This document shows, one piece after another, positions 1-5,946 of a DNA stretch of 7,048 bases. Position 1 is the first letter of the stretch, and every line of letters begins with the position of its first letter. Location of the stretch: positions 1 through 7,048 of the forward strand of contig NZ_JARVGN010000077.1 of the NCBI RefSeq assembly GCF_029762515.1, read 5' to 3'. The notes below the pieces were generated by a model. The model saw only the letters and a list, made by a program, of their open reading frames with translations. It had not been told where the DNA came from and searched no databases. The position numbers and the translations under genes are program-made. This DNA comes from Methanocalculus sp. (GTDB taxonomy: Archaea > Halobacteriota > Methanomicrobia > Methanomicrobiales > Methanocorpusculaceae).

Positions 1-851
1 AGGATGCATGCGGCATCTGAAGGGGGGACGCTCAGATCCTCATGTGAGATAACCGGGGGTGCAGCCGGTGAATAAGGCAGGTAGATCCTCCTACCGGCAT
101 CCTGTAGTGTTCCGCAGGCACCAGTCGAAATCGACCGGGTGATCCCGGAGAATGGAACACGGGGTGCTCCATGCTCTTCTGCCAGTTTACTGATACGCTC
201 TTCAAGGAGTATCTCATCTAAGCTTCTGTACTGGGATCGTCTGATAAATATCCCAAGCTCAGTTCTCTTTCCATTCTTCTGACTTTGCAGATTTTGAAGG
301 AGGATCCTGTGTCGTTCAACATCTTGGGTGAGTTCTCCTGCCATGATCATCTCTCTCTCCCCCCTCCGGATGATGATGAGCAGCTCTTCTTCCTTCTCTG
401 ACTGTAGAGAGGAATTCAATCTCAGGGTAAGTGCCGCCTCGCAGAAGAATCCTGATTCTGAGATCTTTTGGATTATCGTGCTTTCCCGGAAGAAATCTGC
501 GTTAACAAGAGCAATAAGAGCCCCGCTATCTGAGATACGGAGTGCTGAGGCGAAAAGCAGATCCGGAACTGAGGCAGGGTTTGGGGGGAAGAGCAGAACG
601 AAGTCGAATACACGGGTGCAACCATTAAGAATTGATACGGGATCTCCCGCGATGACTTCTATCTCATCCGCTGATCCGGTTGCCGGGGTATCGACCATGG
701 CGACTACCTCAGCTGCACCGATTCCTTCTTTAACTACGGAGAGCAGCTTCAGATTGTCTCCGGATGAAGAGAGGATCGCTTGGTAATTCCTCCCGGATGC
801 ATATGAGATGATGAATGTGGGGATCCATTCGGGTACGTCCATTTGTATCAT
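1..851 (-). CDS. Methyltransferase-like protein of unknown function, C-terminus off the left edge
   Basis: The minus strand stays open for 283 codons from an ATG at 851 to the window edge with no stop, so the 3' end is missing. The start at 851 (MIQMDVPEW) is preferred to the in-frame ATG at 842 because GAGGTGA (868-862) lies 10 bases before it; an in-frame TGA at 869-867 excludes an earlier start. Residues about 45-165 alternate hydrophobic strands and helices like the second half of a Rossmann methyltransferase. FDFVLLFPPNPAS (about 82-94) sits where N6-adenine methylases carry the (N/D)PP(Y/F) motif, followed by a strand-helix pattern at 108-122. The glycine-rich AdoMet motif I is not recognisable, so activity is doubtful. 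Residues 170-230 are charged and helical (ERHRILL, DEILLEERISKLAEE). It resembles type I restriction M-subunit-like proteins only loosely; the family call is an inference and the reading frame itself is well supported. Confidence 0.72.
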   Translation of the reverse strand, partial: MIQMDVPEWIPTFIISYASGRNYQAILSSSGDNLKLLSVVKEGIGAAEVVAMVDTPATGSADEIEVIAGDPVSILNGCTRVFDFVLLFPPNPASVPDLLFASALRISDSGALIALVNADFFRESTIIQKISESGFFCEAALTLRLNSSLQSEKEEELLIIIRRGEREMIMAGELTQDVERHRILLQNLQSQKNGKRTELGIFIRRSQYRSLDEILLEERISKLAEEHGAPRVPFSGITRSISTGACGTLQDAGRRIYLPYSPAAPPVISHEDLSVPPSDAACI

Positions 852-887
852 ATTCTGCCTGTCACCTCATCAAACCCTGCTGAAGAC

Positions 888-896
888 AATACTTAT
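888..896. promoter_or_regulatory. TATA-like box in the divergent intergenic region
   Basis: The 70 bases between the divergent starts at 851 and 922 contain one clear AT-rich core, AATACTTAT. Read on the plus strand its centre is about 30 bases before the lipoprotein ATG, giving a transcript with almost no leader. Read on the minus strand (ATAAGTATT) it would place a start near 866-868, right at the GAGGTGA ribosome site of the leftward gene. It may serve one or both directions; neither has a strong purine-rich BRE. Confidence 0.4.
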
Positions 897-921
897 CTGC
901 TGCCACTGCAGAACAGCCAGT

Positions 922-1524
922 ATGAATCGCATCGTTATCATTGCATTCCTCTCTCTTATTGCACTCTCGGCATCTGCCGGATGCACGGGTTTTCTCCCGG
1001 TGCAGAATGATCCGGGCAATCAGCCTCCGGTAACTCAGTACCCGGCGACATATCAGCCAGCAGATGATGCACCTGCAGCAGAATCACAAGGTTATTCACA
1101 GCCGTATTCTCAGCCAGCCGGTGGAATAAGTGGGATATCACGGATGGTTATATGGGCTGAGCCACTGGATCTGGGCGGGTTTCACAATCAGGATGGCCTG
1201 ATAATCAAGTACAGGTTCTATGATGCATATAACCGACCAGTCAGTTTTGAAGGAACATCCATCTCAATACAGATCACCATGCATACCCCCGACACAAACC
1301 GGCAAAAAATAAAGATTAATCCACGGCAGATATACCGGGGTTCATCCACCATCACGCGTTCGTTGCCAGAAGGGGATTATCCTCTCCGTGGAATATGGAT
1401 TCCCTATACTGAGCTGACCCTGACCGATCAGGATCGAGGCATCGGCAGGATCAATGCCAGAGTGAACCTCCCGACCGGGGTAGTGCTTGAGGCAGATGAG
1501 TGGTATATCTGGCCGGTTACCTGA
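922..1524 (+). CDS. Predicted lipoprotein with C-terminal beta-rich domain
   Basis: A 200-residue secreted protein of unknown function. The start at 922 gives a classic signal peptide: MNR, a hydrophobic core at 4-15, then a lipobox-like SASAGC with the cysteine at residue 21, which would anchor the mature protein to the outer face of the membrane. The frame is open upstream to 808, but that extension would bury the signal peptide, so it is rejected. Residues 28-70 form a low-complexity linker rich in Pro, Gln, Tyr and Ala (repeated YSQP). Residues 72-200 alternate short strands, probably a beta-sandwich, with ligand unknown. No Shine-Dalgarno site precedes the ATG and a TATA-like box lies about 30 bases upstream, suggesting a leaderless or nearly leaderless mRNA. 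The gene appears monocistronic, ended by a hairpin at its stop codon. Secretion and lipidation are a confident inference; function is not known. Confidence 0.82.
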   Translation: MNRIVIIAFLSLIALSASAGCTGFLPVQNDPGNQPPVTQYPATYQPADDAPAAESQGYSQPYSQPAGGISGISRMVIWAEPLDLGGFHNQDGLIIKYRFYDAYNRPVSFEGTSISIQITMHTPDTNRQKIKINPRQIYRGSSTITRSLPEGDYPLRGIWIPYTELTLTDQDRGIGRINARVNLPTGVVLEADEWYIWPVT

Positions 1525-1541
1525 AACCGGAATCTCTTTTT
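1513..1541 (+). terminator. Hairpin plus T-tract terminator spanning the lipoprotein stop codon
   Basis: CCGGTT (1513-1518) and AACCGG (1525-1530) are perfect inverted repeats with a 6-base loop that contains the TGA stop (1522-1524). After the stem comes AATCTC and then T5 (1537-1541) in a pyrimidine-rich run. This resembles a bacterial-type intrinsic terminator; in archaea the T-tract alone can suffice. It separates the lipoprotein gene from the convergent gene that ends at 1543. Confidence 0.55.
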
Positions 1542-1542
1542 C

Positions 1543-1734
1543 TCACTCTTTCATTATGAAGAACCCGATCACGGCGAGGAATAAGCCGATAAGGACGGCG
1601 ATGATCCCAAGCGATCCTTTCAACACCATGATCACCTCGGGGATGTACAGGTAAATCCCATACCCTCCGAGAAGAATGAGTACGATTCCTGCGATAAGGC
1701 TTCCAAGCCCTGCTTTATCTACCATATGTATCAT
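1543..1734 (-). CDS. Small two-helix membrane protein
   Basis: A 63-residue integral membrane protein of unknown function. MIHMVDKAG is followed by two hydrophobic helices: about residues 9-29 (starting LGSLIAGIVLILLGGYG) and 38-60 (starting LKGSLGIIAVLIGLFLAVIG), ending in MKE. The frame is open to a TTG at 1803, which would add a 23-residue polar extension. I prefer the ATG at 1734 because a good TATA box (TTTATATG, 1762-1755, preceded by purine-rich GAAGAACG) lies inside that extension, 25 bases before it, predicting a leaderless mRNA. The ATG at 1725 is a second possibility, giving 60 residues. The glycine-rich hairpin architecture resembles many small archaeal membrane proteins but identifies no specific family. 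It is convergent with the lipoprotein gene and divergent from the ligase operon. Confidence 0.68.
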   Translation of the reverse strand: MIHMVDKAGLGSLIAGIVLILLGGYGIYLYIPEVIMVLKGSLGIIAVLIGLFLAVIGFFIMKE

Positions 1735-1754
1735 ATTTTTCGTTCTTTTTGTAG

Positions 1755-1762
1755 CATATAAA
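1755..1762 (-). promoter_or_regulatory. TATA box for the small membrane protein
   Basis: On the minus strand, TTTATATG is preceded by purine-rich GAAGAACG, a reasonable BRE, and is centred about 25 bases before the ATG at 1734. This spacing fits archaeal TBP/TFB promoters and predicts a leaderless transcript. The reverse complement CATATAAA could also act rightward for the ligase operon (start codon 1850), but the flank on that side is not BRE-like. Confidence 0.5.
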
Positions 1763-1849
1763 CGTTCTTCATATCCTCCATGTACCGTGTCAACATCTGA
1801 CAAAGTCTAATGCGTCATACCGCAAACAAGACTTCATACAGGGATAGCA

Positions 1850-3139
1850 ATGTTCTGGAATAAAGAGATGGAAACCCTTCGTGGAAAAGACCTCGAAGAA
1901 CTCCAGTTAAAAAGGTTGAAATGGACGATTTCGCAGGCTGAAAAAGTCCCCTTCTTTAAAAACAAACTCCGCGCGGAGGGCCTGTCTGCTGATTCAATCC
2001 ATACTCCCGATGATGTCAGGAAACTGCCGTTTACTTATAAAACCGATCTTCGTGAAGGCTATCCGTTTGGGTTCTTTGCTGTTCCACGACGTGATATTGT
2101 CCGGATTCATACGACATCCGGCACAACCGGCAAACCGACCGTTGTCGGGTATACCCGCAATGATCTGGCGGCATGGGCGGATCTGATCGCCCGGAACCTG
2201 ACGATGGTGGGCCTGACGCCTGAGGATACCTTCCAGAATGCAGTCAATTACGGTCTCTTCACAGGCGGACTTGGCTTCCATTATGGTGCGGAACTGATGG
2301 GAATGATGGTGATCCCAAGCGCCACCGGAAACACAAAACGCCAGATCGAGATGATCAACGACTTTGGAGTTACATCAATCCACTGCACACCAGGATATGC
2401 CCTCCACATCACCGAAGTGGTCGAGCAGATGGGCACTTCCCTTCCCACGCTCAGGATCGGGGTCTTTGGGGCAGAGGCGTGGTCTGAGACGATGCGCCAG
2501 GAGCTTGAGTCACGTCTCTCGATTAATGCCTATGATAGTTATGGGATGAGCGAGATGTTTGGACCCGGTGTCGCCTTCGAGTGCCCGGAACAGAATGGCC
2601 TTCATATCTGGGAGGATTGTTTCCTCTCCGAGATCATCGATCCAAAGACCGGCGAGACCCTTGGACCCGGAGAGAAGGGTGAGCTTGTGATCACATCCCT
2701 CTCAAAGGAGGCGATGCCGCTTCTCCGGTACAGGACAGGCGATATCACCATGATCCTTGAGGATGACTGCCCCTGTGGAAGAGGACGGCGTATCGCACGT
2801 ATTATGGGGAGGAGCGATGATATGCTGGTGATACGTGGAATCAACGTCTTCCCCTCCCAGATCGAGCATGTGCTCCTTGGAATCCCCGAGGTGGGTGATC
2901 AGTATATGGTATATGTTGACCGGAAAAACCATCTTGATGAGATGACAATCGATGTTGAGATGAACCGGCAGGCGTTCTCGGGTGAGCTGGATGGCCTTGT
3001 CGGCCTTCAGACGATGATCTCACGGAAGCTGCATGACGCACTCTCTCTCAGAACCACTGTCCGGCTTGTGGAACCCGGATCGCTCCCACGGTTTGAAGGA
3101 AAAGCCAAACGTGTTGTGGACCGGAGGGGTGATCTCTGA
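1850..3139 (+). CDS. paaK: Phenylacetate-CoA ligase (aryl-CoA ligase), first paralogue
   Basis: A cytosolic AMP-forming ligase that activates an aryl acid with ATP to an acyl-adenylate and then transfers it to CoA. At 429 residues it has the usual PaaK length. Visible motifs: the ATP loop HTTSGTTGK (87-95), YDSYGMSE (228-235), YRTGD (294-298), CPCGR (307-311), the hinge GRSDDMLVIRG (320-330), and the C-terminal EGKAKR with the catalytic-lysine region (416-421). GPGVAFEC and HIWEDCF (238-258) match the consensus seen in known phenylacetate-CoA ligases, so this is the more canonical of the two paralogues here. The start has only a weak AGGGAT site, and no strong promoter is evident just upstream. 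Its stop overlaps the next start as TGATG. Substrate is inferred: phenylacetate, indoleacetate or a related aryl acid. Some methanogen PaaK homologues are labelled coenzyme F390 synthetase, a possible alternative. Confidence 0.93.
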   Translation: MFWNKEMETLRGKDLEELQLKRLKWTISQAEKVPFFKNKLRAEGLSADSIHTPDDVRKLPFTYKTDLREGYPFGFFAVPRRDIVRIHTTSGTTGKPTVVGYTRNDLAAWADLIARNLTMVGLTPEDTFQNAVNYGLFTGGLGFHYGAELMGMMVIPSATGNTKRQIEMINDFGVTSIHCTPGYALHITEVVEQMGTSLPTLRIGVFGAEAWSETMRQELESRLSINAYDSYGMSEMFGPGVAFECPEQNGLHIWEDCFLSEIIDPKTGETLGPGEKGELVITSLSKEAMPLLRYRTGDITMILEDDCPCGRGRRIARIMGRSDDMLVIRGINVFPSQIEHVLLGIPEVGDQYMVYVDRKNHLDEMTIDVEMNRQAFSGELDGLVGLQTMISRKLHDALSLRTTVRLVEPGSLPRFEGKAKRVVDRRGDL

Positions 3140-4440
3140 TGCACTCCTGGGATCCCCGAATCGAGGAGATGCCAAAAGCAGAACTCGAAAAAGTCCAGTA
3201 CCGGCTCCTGAAGACTCTTGTGTACCGGTTGTACAGCTTCTCGGATTTCTATCATGCCCGTATGAAGGAGGCAAAGGTTCATCCCGATGATATCAAAACG
3301 CTTGCGGATATCAGGCTTCTTCCCTTCATGTATAAGAGTGATCTGCGGGATAACTACCCGGACAAACTCTTCTGTGCTCCACAGAACGATCTCGTCCGCT
3401 ACCATGTCTCATCCGGGACAACCGGCAAGCCGACGGTTGTCGGATATACACAGAAAGATCTCGACCTCTGGACGACATCCCTTGCACGTGCCCTCACCTC
3501 CTGCGGGATCGGGAAAGGGGATGTGATCCAGGTCTCCTATGGCTATGGACTCTTCACCGGGGGGCTTGGCCTGCACTATGGTGCCGAGCGGATCGGGGCA
3601 ACAGTTCTTCCAACAAGTGTCGGAAACACCGAGCGGCAGATCGAACTGATGCAGGACCTAAAGGCGACCGCAATTGCCTGCACGCCATCATATCTGATCC
3701 ATATCGGCGAGGCGGCTGAACGGATGGGAGTCTCCATCCAGAAGGATACCCAGCTCAGGTCAGCTATCATCGGTGCAGAACCCTGGTCCGAGACGATGCG
3801 GACCCGTATCTACGAGACGATGGGTGTCCGCGCCTATGATATCTACGGCACAAGCGAGATATCTGGCCCGATGTTCTCTGAATGTTCTGAACAGAAGGGA
3901 ATTCATATCTGGGGCGATATCGCAATCCCCGAGATCATTGATCCGGAGACCGGAGAGCCGCTCCCGCCCGGCGAACATGGCGAGCTGGTGATGACCGTCC
4001 TCCAGAAAGAGGCGCTCCCGATGATCCGGTACCGGATCGGGGATCTGACACAGATTCTTGATGAACCCTGCCCCTGTGGCAGGACACACCCACGCATCCA
4101 GCGGATCTCCGGGCGGGTTGATGACATGCTCATTATCAGGGGCATCAATGTCTTCCCCTCGGCCGTTGAGCATGCGATCTTAAGCATACCTGAGTTATCC
4201 GGGCATTTCATGATCGAGGTTGATCGGAAGGGATCGCTTGACGATATGCTTGTCCGGGTTGAGATGGCACCGGAGGCATTATCTGATAAGATCAACGATC
4301 TCATCAACATCAAGCGAAAGGTTGAGCATACCTTGAAAAACGCCCTGAATGTGGCGGTACAGGTTGACCTCTCTGAACCGGGTTCACTACCCCGTTTTGA
4401 GGGGAAAGCAAAACGTGTCATCGACAGGAGGGTATTCTGA
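3139..4440 (+). CDS. paaK: Phenylacetate-CoA ligase-like enzyme, second paralogue
   Basis: A 433-residue AMP-forming ligase of the PaaK family, about half identical by eye to its upstream neighbour over the N-terminal domain. The catalytic motifs are intact: HVSSGTTGK (89-97), YDIYGTSE (233-240), YRIGD (298-302), CPCGR (311-315), GRVDDMLIIRG (325-335) and EGKAKR (421-426). The region that lines the substrate pocket differs: GTSEISGPMFSEC is one residue shorter than the canonical GMSExxGPGVAxEC, and HIWGDIAIPE replaces WEDxFxxE, so a different acid is likely. Translation is probably coupled: the ATG overlaps the previous TGA by one base, and GGAGGGGTGATC (3123-3134) just upstream is a near-perfect ribosome site with two extra bases. 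Its own stop overlaps the ACT gene in the same way. Substrate is unknown; F390 synthetase is an alternative family label. Confidence 0.92.
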   Translation: MHSWDPRIEEMPKAELEKVQYRLLKTLVYRLYSFSDFYHARMKEAKVHPDDIKTLADIRLLPFMYKSDLRDNYPDKLFCAPQNDLVRYHVSSGTTGKPTVVGYTQKDLDLWTTSLARALTSCGIGKGDVIQVSYGYGLFTGGLGLHYGAERIGATVLPTSVGNTERQIELMQDLKATAIACTPSYLIHIGEAAERMGVSIQKDTQLRSAIIGAEPWSETMRTRIYETMGVRAYDIYGTSEISGPMFSECSEQKGIHIWGDIAIPEIIDPETGEPLPPGEHGELVMTVLQKEALPMIRYRIGDLTQILDEPCPCGRTHPRIQRISGRVDDMLIIRGINVFPSAVEHAILSIPELSGHFMIEVDRKGSLDDMLVRVEMAPEALSDKINDLINIKRKVEHTLKNALNVAVQVDLSEPGSLPRFEGKAKRVIDRRVF

Positions 4441-4871
4441 TGCAGGGAGAATATATCATCAAACAGATCTCCATCTTTTCGGAGAACAAACCCGGGCGGC
4501 TTGCGGCTATTGCAGAGGCGCTCGAGAAGAGTAATGTGAATATCTATGCCTTCTCAATTGCAGAGGCAAACAGCTTCGGTGTCGTTCGGGCACTTGTTGA
4601 CAAGCCTGACGATGCCCGATCTGTCCTTGAAAAACTCGGTTTTGCCGTCCAGTTCACCGATGTGATTGCTGTTCGGATGAAGGATCAGCCGGGAGGACTT
4701 CATGAGGTGGCACAGATCCTCGGTGATGCCGGGATTAATATCGAGTATGCGTATGCCTATTCCGGCAGAGAAGCAGCGGTGCTGATTCTGAGGGTGAGCC
4801 AGGCGGGAGAGGCAATCTCGAAGATTCAGGCTGCCGGTGGCTCCCTCCTGAGAGAGAGCGATCTTGGGTAG
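4440..4871 (+). CDS. Tandem ACT-domain regulatory protein
   Basis: A 143-residue cytosolic protein made of two ACT domains, about 5-70 and 72-140, with no catalytic domain. The first begins IIKQISIFSENKPGRLAAIAEAL and the second VIAVRMKDQPGGLHEVAQIL; both show the strand followed by the (N/Q)-x-PG-x-L helix cap where ACT pairs bind amino acids at their interface. Such stand-alone ACT pairs are commonly encoded beside PaaK-type ligases and indolepyruvate oxidoreductase genes in archaea. It is the last gene of the ligase operon: its ATG overlaps the preceding TGA by one base, with GGAGG (4427-4431) 8 bases upstream. The likely role, by inference, is sensing an aromatic or branched amino acid to tune the ligases or their pathway. 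The stop is 2 bases from the stop of the convergent P-II-like gene. Confidence 0.9.
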   Translation: MQGEYIIKQISIFSENKPGRLAAIAEALEKSNVNIYAFSIAEANSFGVVRALVDKPDDARSVLEKLGFAVQFTDVIAVRMKDQPGGLHEVAQILGDAGINIEYAYAYSGREAAVLILRVSQAGEAISKIQAAGGSLLRESDLG

Positions 4872-4873
4872 CC

Positions 4874-5215
4874 CTATTCTTCATCTCCTTTTGTGAACAT
4901 ATGGACGCGGCCTGCGACTTTGGCGAGATTGATAACAAAGGCGATCCCATTGCCGGGCTTTTCAAGTTCCGCTGCAGATACGATTGCCGCAAGGATCGTA
5001 TCGGTCTGCTCGGGACTGACGATTGTCAGGATGATCTCTTTTTCAGGCTCAATCCTGATCCCAAGCAGTGTCTGCATCTCATGAATGCCGGTTCCACGAC
5101 CGGGAATGATAGTACCGCCTGATGCACCTGCCTTTCGGGATGCCTCGATCACCTGTTGTGACCAGCCTTTTTTAACAATTGTTACAATGAGTTCTTTACA
5201 GCCTTCACAGATCAT
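4874..5215 (-). CDS. P-II-like signalling protein linked to DUF1538 transporter
   Basis: A 113-residue protein of the P-II superfamily, probably a cytosolic trimer that controls a partner by binding a nucleotide. The ferredoxin-like pattern is visible: KELIVTIVKKGWSQQVIEASRKAG (strand-helix), GASGGTIIPGRGTG (residues 30-43), KEIILTIV (59-66), a helix at 70-84 and KPGNGIAFVINLAKVAG (86-102). The T-loop region (about 40-58) is shorter than in GlnB/GlnK and has no tyrosine equivalent to Tyr51, so uridylylation is unlikely. The B-loop TGxxGDGK is replaced by EKPGNG. The N-terminus carries C3-x-x-C6, which I do not expect in classical P-II. The start overlaps the upstream stop as ATGA, with GGTGA 7 bases before it. 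Being last in an operon with two DUF1538 membrane proteins, it most likely regulates them rather than nitrogen assimilation; an ammonium transporter or glnA is not present here. Confidence 0.87.
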   Translation of the reverse strand: MICEGCKELIVTIVKKGWSQQVIEASRKAGASGGTIIPGRGTGIHEMQTLLGIRIEPEKEIILTIVSPEQTDTILAAIVSAAELEKPGNGIAFVINLAKVAGRVHMFTKGDEE

Positions 5216-5946
5216 GATGATTTCACCTTTTTGATTCTGAAGTAGATCCCAAGTACTAGAATGGAGAGGATTGGGGCAAGGGCGATTAACGCGATCAGTC
5301 CAAACCCGTCTATAATCGGATCACGTCCTTCAATGCCTGCTGCAACACCAATAGCAAGTGCCATTAGGAAAGTTACTGCCATCGGTCCTGTCGCAACACC
5401 GCCTGAGTCAAAGGCGATTGCAACAAAGTCCCTGTCCGAGAGCCAGAGGAGGATGATGGCAATTGCGTATCCGATAATGATGAGGGGAAGAAACGGGAAG
5501 CCGATGACGATCCGCGCCATCCCGAGTGCAACAGCAATCCCAACGCCGATTGAGAGTGTGTAGAGGATCAGTGTTCCCTTGATAAAACCGCTTGAGGATT
5601 GTTCAACCTGGGCACTGAGAATGCGGACTGCGGGTTCGGCATAGGTTGCCAGCATACCGAGGAAGAATCCAAACGGGATGAGTATCCAGGCTTTGCCAAT
5701 AGCGCTGAAGAATGATCCTATCGCATCTCCTGCCGGGATGAATGCGATATGCACGCCCTGAAGAAAGAGGATCATACCGATGAGGGTGAGGAATATCCCC
5801 TTGAAGAGGTTGATCACATGCCCCATAGGGAGTTTCAGGTACGTCACCTGAAAGAGGATGAAGAAGATTGAGAGCGGGATGAGTGCGATGACGGCATCCT
5901 GGATGACTGCGGCAATACCGTTGAATATGACGAGCTCGGCTATCAT
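5212..5946 (-). CDS. DUF1538 integral membrane protein, second subunit
   Basis: A 244-residue polytopic membrane protein with about seven hydrophobic segments (roughly 10-34, 46-68, 84-101, 124-147, 150-170, 185-204, 214-237) and a basic C-terminal tail (RIKKVKSS). DUF1538 signatures are AEPAVRIL (103-110), FDSGGVATGPMAVTF (179-193) and DGFGLIALIALAPI (213-226); the conserved acidic and glycine residues inside the membrane suggest an ion path. The gene overlaps both neighbours by ATGA, so all three are probably translated together. It is a paralogue of the upstream gene product, and the two likely form a heteromer. From memory, a bacterial DUF1538 pair has been reported as a cation/proton antiporter (UmpAB of Halomonas); transfer of that role here is inference. 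Confidence 0.9.
   Translation of the reverse strand: MIAELVIFNGIAAVIQDAVIALIPLSIFFILFQVTYLKLPMGHVINLFKGIFLTLIGMILFLQGVHIAFIPAGDAIGSFFSAIGKAWILIPFGFFLGMLATYAEPAVRILSAQVEQSSSGFIKGTLILYTLSIGVGIAVALGMARIVIGFPFLPLIIIGYAIAIILLWLSDRDFVAIAFDSGGVATGPMAVTFLMALAIGVAAGIEGRDPIIDGFGLIALIALAPILSILVLGIYFRIKKVKSS

Noticed and set aside
328..786. Plus-strand open frame of 152 codons, serine-rich
   Set aside because: It lies opposite the minus-strand methylase-like gene, which has a natural composition and a ribosome site; the plus frame has repetitive Ser/Arg content typical of an antisense shadow.
808..921. N-terminal extension of the lipoprotein gene to an ATG at 808
   Set aside because: It would place 38 residues before a clear signal peptide and overlap the start of the divergent gene; the start at 922 fits the signal sequence and the TATA-like box.
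3903..4421. Minus-strand open frame of 172 codons inside the second ligase
   Set aside because: It mirrors well-conserved ligase codons on the plus strand and is low-complexity Ser/Ile/Arg sequence.
5165..5185. T-run and AACAATTGTT palindrome near the start of the P-II-like gene
   Set aside because: It encodes the conserved IVTIVKKG strand of the protein, so the pattern is explained by coding.
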